Shown here: positions 28,289 to 37,427 of the stretch, one piece after another
Layout: each line of letters opens with the position of its first letter
Position numbering within the stretch: position 1 is the first letter of the stretch
DNA from: Verrucomicrobiota bacterium
GTDB taxonomy: Bacteria > Verrucomicrobiota > Verrucomicrobiae > Limisphaerales > UBA11358
DNA: 64,000 bases
Direction of reading: 5' to 3'
NCBI GenBank assembly: GCA_014860005.1
Contig: JACZKP010000110.1
Span: 62,001 to 126,000 of the forward strand
Position numbers and translations under genes: made by a program
Notes under the pieces: generated by a model
The model's database searches: none
Told to the model about the DNA's origin: nothing
What the model saw: the letters and a program-made list of their open reading frames with translations, nothing else

Positions 28289-29464
28289 TTACTTGAGGCG
28301 TCCTTTGAGGTTTTCGGCGCGAAAAGGACCAGGTTCAGCGATCAATGCGCGCGCGGCATCCACCTGTCCCCACACGTTCCACAGCAGCACGCCACGCACG
28401 CGACCGTTGTGCAGATAGTAGATGACGCCTTCCTTGTTGGGTCGTTTCCAGTCGGCAAATGTCTCCAGGCGCGAATCCAATTCGCCAACGGCTTCGTATC
28501 CCAACTCGAACATGTCGGAGTAAAACGATGGCAAGTGATGATACGGCTCGGACTGGCCTGCCATGTTTCGTCCCGCCAACCGTCCCATGGTGTTGGCGTT
28601 GTCTTCGTGTTCGACGCGAATGCGTTTTGCCAACGCCGGGCTATGGAACGCGGCAACGTCACCTGCGGCATAGATGTCGGGATGGCTGGTGCGCAGGAAT
28701 TCGTCCACGACGATTCCGTGTTCCACTTTCACGTTGGCCGTTTGCGCGAGTTCGACGTTCGGCTCAATCCCGATTCCCGCTACCACGCCGTCAACCAGGA
28801 TTTCCAGTGAACTGCTCGTCTTCACGACAAGTTGGCCGCCCCGCTTTTCCAGACCAGAAAGCTTTTCACCGGCCACGATCTCAACGCCTTTCTGCTGGTA
28901 GAAGCCGGACACGAACTGAGACAGGTCGTTCGGAAAGACACGGTTTGCGATGCTCTTGCCGGGGAAGATCATCACCACTTTCTTCTGGTTCAGCGTCAAG
29001 GCGGCTGCGATTTCTGAACCGATGAACCCACCGCCAATCACAGCAAAGCGTTGCCCTTTTTCCGTCAATGCCCGGAGTCGTCGATAGTCCGCCAACGTTC
29101 GAAAGTAGATGATATGGTCATCGCCGAATGGCAATCGCCGTGGTGAACCACCCGTGGCGAGAAGCAGCTTGTCCCACGAGTACCGGTTGCCCTGTGAATC
29201 TGCGACTTGCTTATTGGCCGGCTCAATCGCAGTCACCGTGCGCCCCAGATGAAACGTCACGTCTTGCTGGTCTGTCTTGCGCCAGATCGTATCGACAGAT
29301 ACTCCTTTCCAAAGTGCCTTTGAGAGAGGCGGACGATCGTACGGCGGATCGGATTCCGCGCCGATGACTCCGATCTTGCCGGCTGCGTCAACGCTGCGAA
29401 TTCCTTGCACTGCCGCGTTGGCAGTCATACCGCCACCTATGATCAGATACTTGTAGTGTTCCAT
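28289..29464 (-). CDS. FAD-dependent pyridine nucleotide-disulfide oxidoreductase (ferredoxin/rubredoxin reductase-like)
   Basis: Two Rossmann motifs, YLIIGGGMTANAAVQGIR for FAD and FAVIGGGFIGSEIAAAL for NAD(P), and the FAD-ribityl motif IYAAGDVAAF. The fold is that of ferredoxin-NAD reductases with a C-terminal thioredoxin-reductase-like cap (387-391 aa class). ATG at 29464 is preferred because GAGGA lies nine nt upstream; another ATG at 29482 overlaps the stop of the cytochrome gene. The electron acceptor is not evident; the secreted cytochrome upstream is unlikely to contact it directly. Confidence 0.85.
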   Translation of the reverse strand: MEHYKYLIIGGGMTANAAVQGIRSVDAAGKIGVIGAESDPPYDRPPLSKALWKGVSVDTIWRKTDQQDVTFHLGRTVTAIEPANKQVADSQGNRYSWDKLLLATGGSPRRLPFGDDHIIYFRTLADYRRLRALTEKGQRFAVIGGGFIGSEIAAALTLNQKKVVMIFPGKSIANRVFPNDLSQFVSGFYQQKGVEIVAGEKLSGLEKRGGQLVVKTSSSLEILVDGVVAGIGIEPNVELAQTANVKVEHGIVVDEFLRTSHPDIYAAGDVAAFHSPALAKRIRVEHEDNANTMGRLAGRNMAGQSEPYHHLPSFYSDMFELGYEAVGELDSRLETFADWKRPNKEGVIYYLHNGRVRGVLLWNVWGQVDAARALIAEPGPFRAENLKGRLK

Positions 29465-29481
29465 CGCTTTGTCCTCACGCA

Positions 29482-30993
29482 TTACAGGGACTTTAGATAC
29501 TCGACGAGTTCGGTTTTTTCCGACGAGTCCAGGTTCAAAGTGAAATGTGCGTTGTAATGTTCGATCACGGAATTAAGGTCCGGGAAACGCCCGTCGTGAT
29601 AAAAGCCGCCTTTGCTGCGGGCAAACAGCCCGCCGAGTGGCGTGGTTCGGTAGCGCTTGTCCGGTGAGCGATTAGCCTGGAAATCGTCAATCCCAATTTC
29701 CGCCGGAGTGTGCATATTCCAACCCGGCTCAGTGAAGATCGGTGGGACGTGGCAGGTTGCACAGTTGGCCTTGCCGTTGAAGATCGCTTTGCCACGCTCA
29801 GCGAGGACCGAGTCAAATGAGTTAGTTGGCGGCTTTGGCGCGGCGATACCAAGTTGGTAAAAATGTAGCGCGGGCAGTTTGGCCGTAACCAAATCAGGTG
29901 AGTGGCGGACATTTGCCGAACCGATTCGAGCAGCGACCGGAAAGGTCGTGGCGTCGTTCAGGCGGGGATCGTAAAACACGCCTTGTCCCTGCATTTCCAG
30001 GTTCGCCACAAATCCATTCCAGTGGGTAACCGAGCCCCAACCCGTGTAGGTGGCGAGGTTCACTCCCGCGAGACCGAACGCGGCGGGCAACAGCGTCGCC
30101 CCCGATTTCCCATCCGGTCGGAACGCCTTCCCATCCATAAGCAGCGAGGCGTCAAATTTTCCCGGCCCCCAGCTTTGCAGCACCGTTCGTACGGTCGCTT
30201 CGTCCACTTGGAGCGCGTTGGTAAATGCTGAAACATCCGGCGCAAGATTGATGATGGCGCCGACGTTCAAGTCCCGATTCGGCCAGCCATCCAGCCGGTG
30301 TCCGATTCCGGGAGCGAACGAATTGTCCACGACGGAATGACACAACGCGCAGTTGATGCCAACGGCCGTCAGTCGTTTTTGCCCGTCGAAGAACCCCTTG
30401 ACGCCGATCACCGAGTCGAGTTGCAGCAGGGCAAGCGTGGTCGCTGGATCGTTGAGATCGACCTCTCCACGCCCCAGGCTTTTCTGGAGAGATTTCGGCA
30501 GAGCTTCGACATCGACCTTGAGTCCAACCGCTAAAGCGGTGGCCGGGCTGACGCCACCTCCAACTCCGCCATGACTCGCTCCCGCGATAGCCTCGTGCAG
30601 TCTCAAGCTCCCGCCCCAGAACACCTCATTCCCGAAGGTGTCACGGCGAAAGATTTGCCGTCCATTGTCGAGCATTTGCCGCACGTTGCGACTGATTTGC
30701 AGGTCTGCCTCCGGTGCGCGTGCCGCGCGGAAGAATTCAAGCGGCCCAGCCGGCTCAATGAACCAATACGGTTCTGAAGTCAGGCCACCGAAGTTTAGCC
30801 AGTCGCCATCCAGGCTGGAAAGCCTCTGCAATTGATGCAGTCCCTGACCTCCCTTCAAATGAATCCCCACTTTGCCATCCTGCTCGTTTGAGATATTCAA
30901 TCGCACAGGCTCATCAGCAAATCCTGACTCAAGGCAGAGCACGGCAGCACTGAGGACCAGTGTTGGCAAGGGGATTAGTGGCAATTTGTTCAT
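29482..30993 (-). CDS. Secreted diheme c-type cytochrome, cytochrome c peroxidase-like
   Basis: Two heme-attachment motifs, CALCH (in INCALCHSVVD) and CATCH (in NCATCHVPPIF), lie in a protein of 503 residues. A signal peptide is visible at the N-terminus (MNKLPLIPLPTLVLSAAVLC, cleavage expected near GFA/DE). The C-terminal half (ERGKAIFNGKANC to FYHDGRFPDL) resembles the MauG/CcpA superfamily. ATG at 30993 is chosen for the signal peptide. It probably acts in the periplasm; peroxidase activity is inference. Confidence 0.85.
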   Translation of the reverse strand: MNKLPLIPLPTLVLSAAVLCLESGFADEPVRLNISNEQDGKVGIHLKGGQGLHQLQRLSSLDGDWLNFGGLTSEPYWFIEPAGPLEFFRAARAPEADLQISRNVRQMLDNGRQIFRRDTFGNEVFWGGSLRLHEAIAGASHGGVGGGVSPATALAVGLKVDVEALPKSLQKSLGRGEVDLNDPATTLALLQLDSVIGVKGFFDGQKRLTAVGINCALCHSVVDNSFAPGIGHRLDGWPNRDLNVGAIINLAPDVSAFTNALQVDEATVRTVLQSWGPGKFDASLLMDGKAFRPDGKSGATLLPAAFGLAGVNLATYTGWGSVTHWNGFVANLEMQGQGVFYDPRLNDATTFPVAARIGSANVRHSPDLVTAKLPALHFYQLGIAAPKPPTNSFDSVLAERGKAIFNGKANCATCHVPPIFTEPGWNMHTPAEIGIDDFQANRSPDKRYRTTPLGGLFARSKGGFYHDGRFPDLNSVIEHYNAHFTLNLDSSEKTELVEYLKSL

Positions 30994-31018
30994 AATTTTA
31001 TTCTCTCGATTCCAGTGA

Positions 31019-31237
31019 TTAAGTCCGGCCAGACACCTGTGTTTGTGGCAATCCGCGTGATTGCCGATGTGGAGAGGGCCTCGGGTTGGAGATTCCACAT
31101 GTGCCTTCGTTTTTGGCAGGCACACTCTGTTGAGCTTCTTCCTTGAAGGCGTCGCGCAACCAGAAATGGTGAATGATGGCTACGAACGACACCGCGATCC
31201 CGAACACCAAGGCAACGACAAGATAGTCACCGATCAT
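31019..31237 (-). CDS. Small single-pass membrane protein
   Basis: Seventy-two residues with one N-terminal membrane helix (MIGDYLVVALVFGIAVSFVA, then HHFWLRD) and a polar C-terminal tail. The ATG overlaps the stop of the CBM48 gene as ATGA. It is preceded by a strong AAGGAG six nt upstream, which fixes the start. No family recognised. The coupling suggests a functional pair with the glycogen-binding protein. Confidence 0.65.
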   Translation of the reverse strand: MIGDYLVVALVFGIAVSFVAIIHHFWLRDAFKEEAQQSVPAKNEGTCGISNPRPSPHRQSRGLPQTQVSGRT

Positions 31238-31605
31238 GAATGTCTCCTTTTCTCCGGGAGTTTTGCACACGGGGTCGCGCGGCTGGAGCTCGTTCCTGAC
31301 TTGGTGTTGTTCTGCTCGACCACCAACACCGAGTTGCGACCGCCAAAGGGATTCGGCGTGGACTTCACAGCCTGCGGATCGTTGATCCAACGACCGTCCA
31401 CCACGTATTGGTACTCGTAGATTCCTGGCGACAGCGCCAATTCCTTGATCCATTGGCCCGGCCCAGTTGTGAGCATCGGGGTGGTCTTCGGATGCCAGTT
31501 GTTGAAAGTTCCTGCGATGCAAACCGTCGTTGCCTGGTCATCGTGAAATTCGAGACGCACAGCAATCGGCTTTTTCTTTCTCGAAGTATTCAGATCGGCT
31601 TTCAT
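31234..31605 (-). CDS. Standalone CBM48 (AMPK-type glycogen-binding) protein
   Basis: A 123-residue protein made almost only of an early-set/CBM48 domain: VCIAGTFNNWHPKTTPM, WIKELALSPGIYEYQYVVDG and WINDPQAV. These are the carbohydrate-contact features of the AMPK-beta glycogen-binding family. There is no catalytic domain. It may tether proteins to glycogen or sense glucan. Repeat copy A lies 46 bp upstream of its start. The tail of about 30 residues is basic and disordered. Confidence 0.88.
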   Translation of the reverse strand: MKADLNTSRKKKPIAVRLEFHDDQATTVCIAGTFNNWHPKTTPMLTTGPGQWIKELALSPGIYEYQYVVDGRWINDPQAVKSTPNPFGGRNSVLVVEQNNTKSGTSSSRATPCAKLPEKRRHS

Positions 31606-31650
31606 GGCACTTGTTCGTCTTTACTCGTTCAATCGCATCCTGGCTGGCCG

Positions 31651-31788
31651 GCGTTCGTGTTTCGCATGACGACAGCTTCGCGCTAAGACCACTCCGGGAA
31701 AATCGGCCGCGGGTCTGATCCTGGCTTCCACGCCCGTCGGATACGGCATCGGGAAATGTCTTATCCCTAAGAGAACTGGAGTGTGGCT
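31651..31788. repeat. Dispersed 138-bp repeat, copy A
   Basis: About 85% identical by eye, without gaps, to 44335-44472. The first 20 bases match exactly, as do blocks such as GGGTCTGATCCT and ATCGGGAAATGTC. It lies upstream of the minus-strand CBM48 gene. On the minus strand it contains ATG CGA AAC ACG AAC, which here opens an abortive 12-codon frame (MRNTNAGQPGCD). Confidence 0.85.
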
Positions 31789-31831
31789 GCGAAGATCCGC
31801 GCGGCTCGGATTGGCGGGTTGGAGGCGGGCA

Positions 31832-32054
31832 AGGCAGATTGCGAAATCGTTCGCTCAGTACAGCGCCAATGGCGATCTCGGCAGGAAAATGTTCTGGAGC
31901 AAACGAAGCTATTTTACCGTAATTCATCCATCGTGTCGGGCGTCACAAGTTGCGGCTTTGTGTGGCGTTCGCCGTCATGAACGACACGATGACCGAGCGC
32001 TCGGAAGTCAACTGCTCCGGTCGTTTCGGCGAGCCGCGCCAGACGATGGTCCAT
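31832..32054 (-). pseudogene. Acetate kinase remnant, frameshifted
   Basis: On the minus strand the sequence reads LARLAETTGAVDFRALGHRV then VHDGERHTKPQLVTP and DELR before a stop at 31914. The next frame continues KIASFAPEHFPAEIAI and SERFRNLP. Together these align in order with the central part of acetate kinase (GHRVVHGGE region, then FAPEHLP). One extra base after DELR breaks the frame, and the signature glycine is Asp. Both ends are missing. It is a degraded second copy; the intact acetate kinase is at 844-2154. Confidence 0.75.
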
Positions 32055-32124
32055 GCAGCTCACATGGTTTGGCGCAGAAACTTCCGCGCGTTCAGTTTTG
32101 TAAGCAATCATGGAAGTCGTCTTC

Positions 32125-32775
32125 TCAATTCGTTTGCTCGGTTGGTTGTCGCCGGGAACGTTTGGGCGGCGACTTCTTTTGATCGCTCCGCTGGTTTTCC
32201 GCCGGATATGTGATGGTGGTTCCACGAACTTTAGCAAAGGGCGTGAGGGTGTGAACCTGACGGCGAGTCAGACTCATGATGTCCTCGGTGCGAATTCGAT
32301 GAACCAGCAAGGCATCCGCGATTAGCGAGCGATGACATCGCCACGGCACCGCTTCAGCGCACATCAAAACTACCCGCTCCTTTGTCGCCAACTGGATCAA
32401 TTCTTCCAGGCTTTGCTCAAATTCTGGCGTCTGCATGTAATCCGCAAACCCCCGAAACGAGACATTTCGCCAGCCCACGTTGAGGGAATCGCGCTTCGCG
32501 TGACGCAGACCGCCGAGTCCGGGCAGATGAACGTATCTCAAACCAGCTTTCTTTAGTGCTCGGGGCAACGAAGCCTTGTTGAATTGTGGATTGTGCCGCG
32601 AGCGTGGCACCGTCCGCACATCTACCACGCGAGACACACCGTGTGCCTGCAGCAGGCGGATGAATTCATCGAGCGTGCGTGTGGAATGCCCAACCGTCAG
32701 GACGATGAACGAAGGTTCTGCCGCTGGCGTCCGACTTTCTTCGGCCCCGGCGGTTTTGGTTTTCGTCGCGGTCAT
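32125..32775 (-). CDS. DUF488 family protein
   Basis: A soluble protein of 216 aa. The DUF488 core is visible as VLTVGHSTRTLDEFIRLL, VVDVRTVPRSRHNPQFN and VVLMCAEAVPWRCHRSLIAD, with conserved Cys residues in the last part. The N- and C-terminal tails are charged and probably disordered (KKSPPKRSRRQP). No biochemical role is established for the family. It lies 32 bp after the glucoamylase gene. A second, shorter DUF488 member is at 50581-50979. Confidence 0.88.
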   Translation of the reverse strand: MTATKTKTAGAEESRTPAAEPSFIVLTVGHSTRTLDEFIRLLQAHGVSRVVDVRTVPRSRHNPQFNKASLPRALKKAGLRYVHLPGLGGLRHAKRDSLNVGWRNVSFRGFADYMQTPEFEQSLEELIQLATKERVVLMCAEAVPWRCHRSLIADALLVHRIRTEDIMSLTRRQVHTLTPFAKVRGTTITYPAENQRSDQKKSPPKRSRRQPTEQTN

Positions 32776-32807
32776 TCTTGATGTTTTTGTGCATCACGGA
32801 TGCACGG

Positions 32808-35210
32808 TTACTTCGGCCCGCCGACCGCGACTGAATAATTCCTGCCCTCCCAACGCTGATCTTGTTTCCAGAAGAACGTAAAGTCGATCACCACACCGTC
32901 AGGGCACTTCTCCTTTGGAAGATCTGCGAACCACAAATCCAGTGGGCTGTTATTGGTTGTATCCACGCGGTTGGTGGTGGCCCAATTATCGGCGGACCAG
33001 ACGATGGCCGCTTCTGCCGTTACGATGATGCGCAGGATTTTTCCATGAGACATACGGCGAAGCGGATGGCGGAAGCTCCAGATTTCATGCCGGCTTCGCA
33101 CGGGCTTGACCGCATAACGCTGAAATGCCGGCTCGACTCGATCAAAACAGACACCGTCGTGAGCGCTGCGCACGAGTGAAACGTATTCAGCATGTGACCA
33201 ACACAATGGCATCGCCGCACCCGTTGGCAGACCACGCCTAATATGCGCCTTCGGCAGCTCGGCCGCGTCCCACAACTGCTCGCTGATCATGCCTCCAGCG
33301 TTGGCGAATTTTTCGATCACTACAATGAACGGAATCGGATCACGTCCGGCAGCAAGTTCGTAGTGGCCGCGTTCGCCCGTCAAGATGGGCCACGAACGGC
33401 CGACGCCCGTTCCATCAAAAGCGCTGCCGTCATCCTTTTGCCCATAGCCATCGTGATTGTAGCGGCGCCAGCCCGGCCCTTGCGGCAGGTCGCGCTTCAG
33501 CACGCGATCGATGACTTCGAGCGAGTCGCGCACGATGGGATCGTTCGCCGCACGAATCCCCAACCGCACCAGGTGAAGAAAATCGCCGCCGACAATGTTC
33601 CTTGCTGGATGAAGGCCGCCGCCATTGGCGACTGCAAGTATCGTTGTATTGGGATCAGCGTGCGGATCGGGCGTCTGAAGATCAGTTGGATTGATCCGAA
33701 TGTAATGACGCCGAAAGCCTTCGACCAACTCGCCACACGTAGTCACGGTCCATTCTTCAACATGCGCGGCCAGCCAATCAGCATACTCCAGAATAAATTC
33801 TGCAGTGCCCGTTTCATTGCACTGTTGGGCGAGCTCGGCGGCACAAACCAGGCCGGCAATCACTGTGGCGAGTGTCGAAGGTGAATAGCCGGTGCTTTCC
33901 TCCCAACGATCCTGTGCAGTTACCGGCCCCTGCCGGATGAGAAACGCCGCTGCCCGGAAAATCATGACGCTCGAATCGAACCGTCCCAGGGTGACGCCTT
34001 CGCTGTGCAAACGCCACGCCAGCAAGATAGGCGCGGCGACTTCGTCGAGTTGCACTCCACACCAATACGCTTGGCCATTGATCCAACTATTCTGCGGAAA
34101 CCGTCCATCCGGCAGTTGAATCGCCGCAAGCCAGATCAAAGCCCGGAGAGGGGTTCCCGTCTGGCCCGTCGCCAAGAGTGCGGTTGCGCTCTGCACCAAG
34201 TCACGGGTCCAAACCAGATGATAACCACCGAGATCTTTGTCGTCCTTGGTCTCTCCCCATGGGATGCTCATCGACGCGACCATTGCGCCTTGAAACATTT
34301 TGTCCTCATGGGCGAGCAGAATGCAGCGACTCAAGCGATACATGGAACCGCCGTCTGACGTGTGATCGCTGAAATCATACTTCGGATTGATGGCCGTGCG
34401 TTGCCACTGTCGAACGTAAGCTTCGCGGTGAACATCGAACGGTTCCGCCAGCGATTGGAGCAACTTCGCCACAGTGCTCTGGTAACTTCCGCCGAGGGCA
34501 ATCGCGATCGCAAATTCATCACCGTCCTGAAGACCGATTTCCCCAGTGAGAGCAATGTTACCGTTCTCGGCGGCCGTAAATTCCCAGTCCATTTTGAAAT
34601 TATCCATCAGGTCCTGCCAACCGTCGCTCGCACCAACATAGCCGACCGACCGCCGCAAAAATCCGCTGCTGCATCCCATTACCAGATGCAAATCTTTGCG
34701 CTCGGCATGAAGCAGTTTGTTGCCACCCACTTCGGAGCACCGACCGGAGTTGCCCGCGCCCTGGCGCGCAATGTGTGGAGCCAGGAGCGCGTAGAGATGC
34801 AACTTTCCACGTAATGACTCATCGAGCACCTCGACCTTGGTATGCACGAGCAGCACCGACCGGTGCGGATCGGTCAGAACGTGTTTGATCAACCGGTAGC
34901 GTCCGCCCCGCTCCGAATTGGTAAGCCGGTAGAATGGACAGTCACGTTCGGGGTATTCGATCCGGTGATCCAAGTCTCGCTTTTCCTCGTGACAAAATGT
35001 TTCTCCGTCGCTGATCAGGAATTGAAAGTCGCGCGTATTCGGCTGATCAACTGTGGGGTAATAAAGTTCGTTGACGATGCCGTGGCTCAGCGTGAACCAG
35101 ACCCGGCAACTCGTATGATAAGCGGTGCCAAGACCCTCCTTGGCACTGGATGTCCAACGCGGCGCGATACCGGGCGCGCCGAAGGCGACGGAATGTTCGC
35201 TTGGGTTCAC
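32808..35210 (-). CDS. GH15 family glucoamylase/glucodextranase
   Basis: Inverting exo-acting glucosidase releasing beta-D-glucose from alpha-glucans. The N-terminal beta-sandwich domain of the bacterial GH15 type (starts GIAPRWTSSAKEGLGTAY, about 1-270) precedes an alpha/alpha barrel. Barrel landmarks are YHLVWTRDLVQSATALLATG, the catalytic-acid region DRWEESTGYSPSTLA and the C-terminal SEQLWDAAELP with LCWSHAEYVSL. The 800 aa match the subfamily. No signal peptide is seen, so it should act inside the cell on glycogen or maltodextrin. The start is GTG. It is followed by DUF488 and preceded by glucokinase. Confidence 0.92.
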   Translation of the reverse strand: MNPSEHSVAFGAPGIAPRWTSSAKEGLGTAYHTSCRVWFTLSHGIVNELYYPTVDQPNTRDFQFLISDGETFCHEEKRDLDHRIEYPERDCPFYRLTNSERGGRYRLIKHVLTDPHRSVLLVHTKVEVLDESLRGKLHLYALLAPHIARQGAGNSGRCSEVGGNKLLHAERKDLHLVMGCSSGFLRRSVGYVGASDGWQDLMDNFKMDWEFTAAENGNIALTGEIGLQDGDEFAIAIALGGSYQSTVAKLLQSLAEPFDVHREAYVRQWQRTAINPKYDFSDHTSDGGSMYRLSRCILLAHEDKMFQGAMVASMSIPWGETKDDKDLGGYHLVWTRDLVQSATALLATGQTGTPLRALIWLAAIQLPDGRFPQNSWINGQAYWCGVQLDEVAAPILLAWRLHSEGVTLGRFDSSVMIFRAAAFLIRQGPVTAQDRWEESTGYSPSTLATVIAGLVCAAELAQQCNETGTAEFILEYADWLAAHVEEWTVTTCGELVEGFRRHYIRINPTDLQTPDPHADPNTTILAVANGGGLHPARNIVGGDFLHLVRLGIRAANDPIVRDSLEVIDRVLKRDLPQGPGWRRYNHDGYGQKDDGSAFDGTGVGRSWPILTGERGHYELAAGRDPIPFIVVIEKFANAGGMISEQLWDAAELPKAHIRRGLPTGAAMPLCWSHAEYVSLVRSAHDGVCFDRVEPAFQRYAVKPVRSRHEIWSFRHPLRRMSHGKILRIIVTAEAAIVWSADNWATTNRVDTTNNSPLDLWFADLPKEKCPDGVVIDFTFFWKQDQRWEGRNYSVAVGGPK

Positions 35211-35236
35211 GTCAGGATGTTTTCATGGGTTATGAG

Positions 35237-35923
35237 TTAATGGACGAATCGATCAGGAGTTGAACCGCTGTAACGCTTGTTCCAAAGACGAAACCCGCCT
35301 TGGAATGCGTTGGCATTATTTCCCAGGCGCGCGCCTGGCGGAAGTTTCTTGAGCAGCCGGGCATTGCCGCCGCCGAGCGCAACATAGTCAGCCTGCAATG
35401 CGGCTTTGAGTTGCTTAACGACCTCTTTGACATGGTGGCGCCACTTCTTTTTCCCGAGCCGCTCCAGTCCCGCCTGTCCCACATAGTCTTCGTAGCTGCG
35501 GCCCTTTTGGTAGGGCAGATGTGCAAGTTCCATCGGCTCCAAAACATTCTGAACAATCAGCGCAGAGCCAAGCCCCGTGCCCAAACCAAGAAAGAGCATC
35601 CGCCCTCCTCGATAGCTTCCCAGCGCTTGCATGGCTGCGTCGTTGATGATCTTTACTGGCCGGTCGAACGCCTTTCTGAAGTTAAACCCCACCCAGCCAG
35701 ACCCAAGATGGTGCGGTTCCGTGAATGGACGGCCGTGGACCACAGCTCCCGGGTAGCCAATCGAGACGGCGTCATATTTCCAACTACTCGTGCCGGCTCG
35801 CACCAGAGTGACCATCTTCGAGGGTGTCATTTTTGGACCGGACGGAATTTCCACCGACTTACGGTGGCCGGTGGCCAGCACCTTCACATGAGTGCCGCCG
35901 ATGTCGATCACGAGAATGTTCAT
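35237..35923 (-). CDS. ppgK: ROK-family polyphosphate glucokinase-like protein
   Basis: Phosphorylates glucose to G6P. The phosphate-binding motif is VIDIGGTHVKVLATG, and the second motif is LFLGLGTGLGSALIV. The short ROK fold of 228 residues without the Zn-binding Cys cluster is typical of PpgK-like kinases. Use of polyphosphate rather than ATP is inferred from that resemblance only. Its ATG overlaps the zwf stop by 4 bp, and the glucoamylase gene follows by 26 bp. So glucan hydrolysis, glucose phosphorylation and G6P oxidation are in one transcript. Confidence 0.85.
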   Translation of the reverse strand: MNILVIDIGGTHVKVLATGHRKSVEIPSGPKMTPSKMVTLVRAGTSSWKYDAVSIGYPGAVVHGRPFTEPHHLGSGWVGFNFRKAFDRPVKIINDAAMQALGSYRGGRMLFLGLGTGLGSALIVQNVLEPMELAHLPYQKGRSYEDYVGQAGLERLGKKKWRHHVKEVVKQLKAALQADYVALGGGNARLLKKLPPGARLGNNANAFQGGFRLWNKRYSGSTPDRFVH

Positions 35924-37419
35924 GCGATGGAACTCCGTGCGTGTCCGGCGCGCTTGAGCAATTCATCGGCGGGCTTGGGGCCGCCGGTGCCGGCCGCGTA
36001 ATTGGGAAAGTCTTTCGCCGGCGTCGCGTTCCAAGTCTCCAGCACCGGCATCAGCGCCGCCCATGCGGCCTCCACCTGGTCGTTGCGCATGAACAACGTG
36101 GCGTCATTGACCATTACGTCCCAGAGCAGCGTGGCATAGGCCGGGGGCGAGGGGATTTTGAACGCTTCCCGGTAACTGAACCGCATGTCCACCTGGCGCA
36201 GGCGCATCAGACTGCCCGGCTGTTTTGCGTAACATCGCAACACGATGCCCTCGTCCGGCTGGATGCGCAGGATCACGCGGGTTGGCTGCCAATCCGGCAC
36301 CGCGTCGGACGGAAACAAGCGATGCGGCACGGGGCGAAAGTGGACGACAATCTCCGTCAGCCGTCGGACCATCCGCTTGCCCGCGCGCAGGTAGAAGGGT
36401 ACGTCCTGCCAGCGCCAGTTGTCCACGAACAGTTGCAGCGCCGCATAAGTTTCCGTGCGCGAATCCGGCGCAACGTCCTGCTCCTCACGATAACCGCGCA
36501 CGCGTTTTCCCTCAATCGTGCCGCGCCCATACTGGCCGCACACCGTGCTGGCCTGCACCTCGTCGTGCGAGAGCGGGCGGAGAGCGTGCAGCACGGCGAC
36601 CTTCTTGTCGCGGATTTCGTCCGCGCTAAAAGACACGGGGGCTTCCATGGCCACGAGGCAGAGCAGTTGCATCAAATGGTTCTGCACCATGTCGCGCAGC
36701 TCGCCGGCCTTTTCGTAATACTTGCCACGATGTCCGACGCCAAGCGCTTCAGCGACCGTGATGGTCACATAATCCACATAGCGCCGGTTCCAGATCGGCT
36801 CGAACATCGGATTGGCGAACCGAAACGCCAAAATGTTCTGCACAGTCTCTTTGCCCAGATAATGATCAATGCGAAAGATTTGCGACTCGCGAAAGCTCTT
36901 CGTCAGCACGTGGTTTAGGCGGCGGGCGGATTCCAAGTCCGAACCGATCGGCTTCTCCACCACAATCCGGGCGCGAGACCTTTCGCGAGCCAGTCCGGCA
37001 GCCGCGAGGAATTTAGGAATCGCTTCGACTAGCGACGGCGGTGTGGCGAGATGGAAAATATGCACCGGCTTCGCGTGCCAGGCCTTGTCCAAAGCAGCCA
37101 ATTGTTTGGCCAGAATCGCGTAGGTCTGGGTGGCGGCAAAATCCGCCCGTTGGTAACTGATGTGCCCGGCGAATGCTTTCCAATCGGCGGCCTTGATCGA
37201 GCCGAGGTTGGAAAACTGCCGGACGCCCTCATGAAGGCGCTTGCGTAGCGTCTTGTCGCTGAAGGCTGCGCGGTCCACACCGATGATCGCGAACTTGTCC
37301 GGCAGACTGTGGCTCAGGTGCAGATTGAAGAGCGACGGGATCAGCTTGCGCCACGTCAGATCTCCCGCGCCGCCAAAGATGATGAACACGACCGGACCCG
37401 GTTGATTTTGTGCATCCAT
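35920..37419 (-). CDS. zwf: Glucose-6-phosphate 1-dehydrogenase
   Basis: Oxidises G6P to 6-phosphogluconolactone with NADP+ or NAD+. The substrate-binding active site is RIDHYLGKETVQN. The coenzyme motif is FGGAGDLTWRKLIPSL, with Gly-Gly-Ala instead of the usual Gly-Ala-Ser. 499 aa, a normal length. It lies 8 bp after gnd and overlaps the glucokinase start. No lactonase gene is seen between zwf and gnd; the lactone may open spontaneously or through a distant enzyme. Confidence 0.95.
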   Translation of the reverse strand: MDAQNQPGPVVFIIFGGAGDLTWRKLIPSLFNLHLSHSLPDKFAIIGVDRAAFSDKTLRKRLHEGVRQFSNLGSIKAADWKAFAGHISYQRADFAATQTYAILAKQLAALDKAWHAKPVHIFHLATPPSLVEAIPKFLAAAGLARERSRARIVVEKPIGSDLESARRLNHVLTKSFRESQIFRIDHYLGKETVQNILAFRFANPMFEPIWNRRYVDYVTITVAEALGVGHRGKYYEKAGELRDMVQNHLMQLLCLVAMEAPVSFSADEIRDKKVAVLHALRPLSHDEVQASTVCGQYGRGTIEGKRVRGYREEQDVAPDSRTETYAALQLFVDNWRWQDVPFYLRAGKRMVRRLTEIVVHFRPVPHRLFPSDAVPDWQPTRVILRIQPDEGIVLRCYAKQPGSLMRLRQVDMRFSYREAFKIPSPPAYATLLWDVMVNDATLFMRNDQVEAAWAALMPVLETWNATPAKDFPNYAAGTGGPKPADELLKRAGHARSSIA

Positions 37420-37427
37420 CGTTTGGC

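Noticed and set aside
31538..31927. Frame of 129 codons as a real gene
   Set aside because: Its first part is the second half of the frameshifted acetate kinase and the rest is repeat copy A; not an independent gene.
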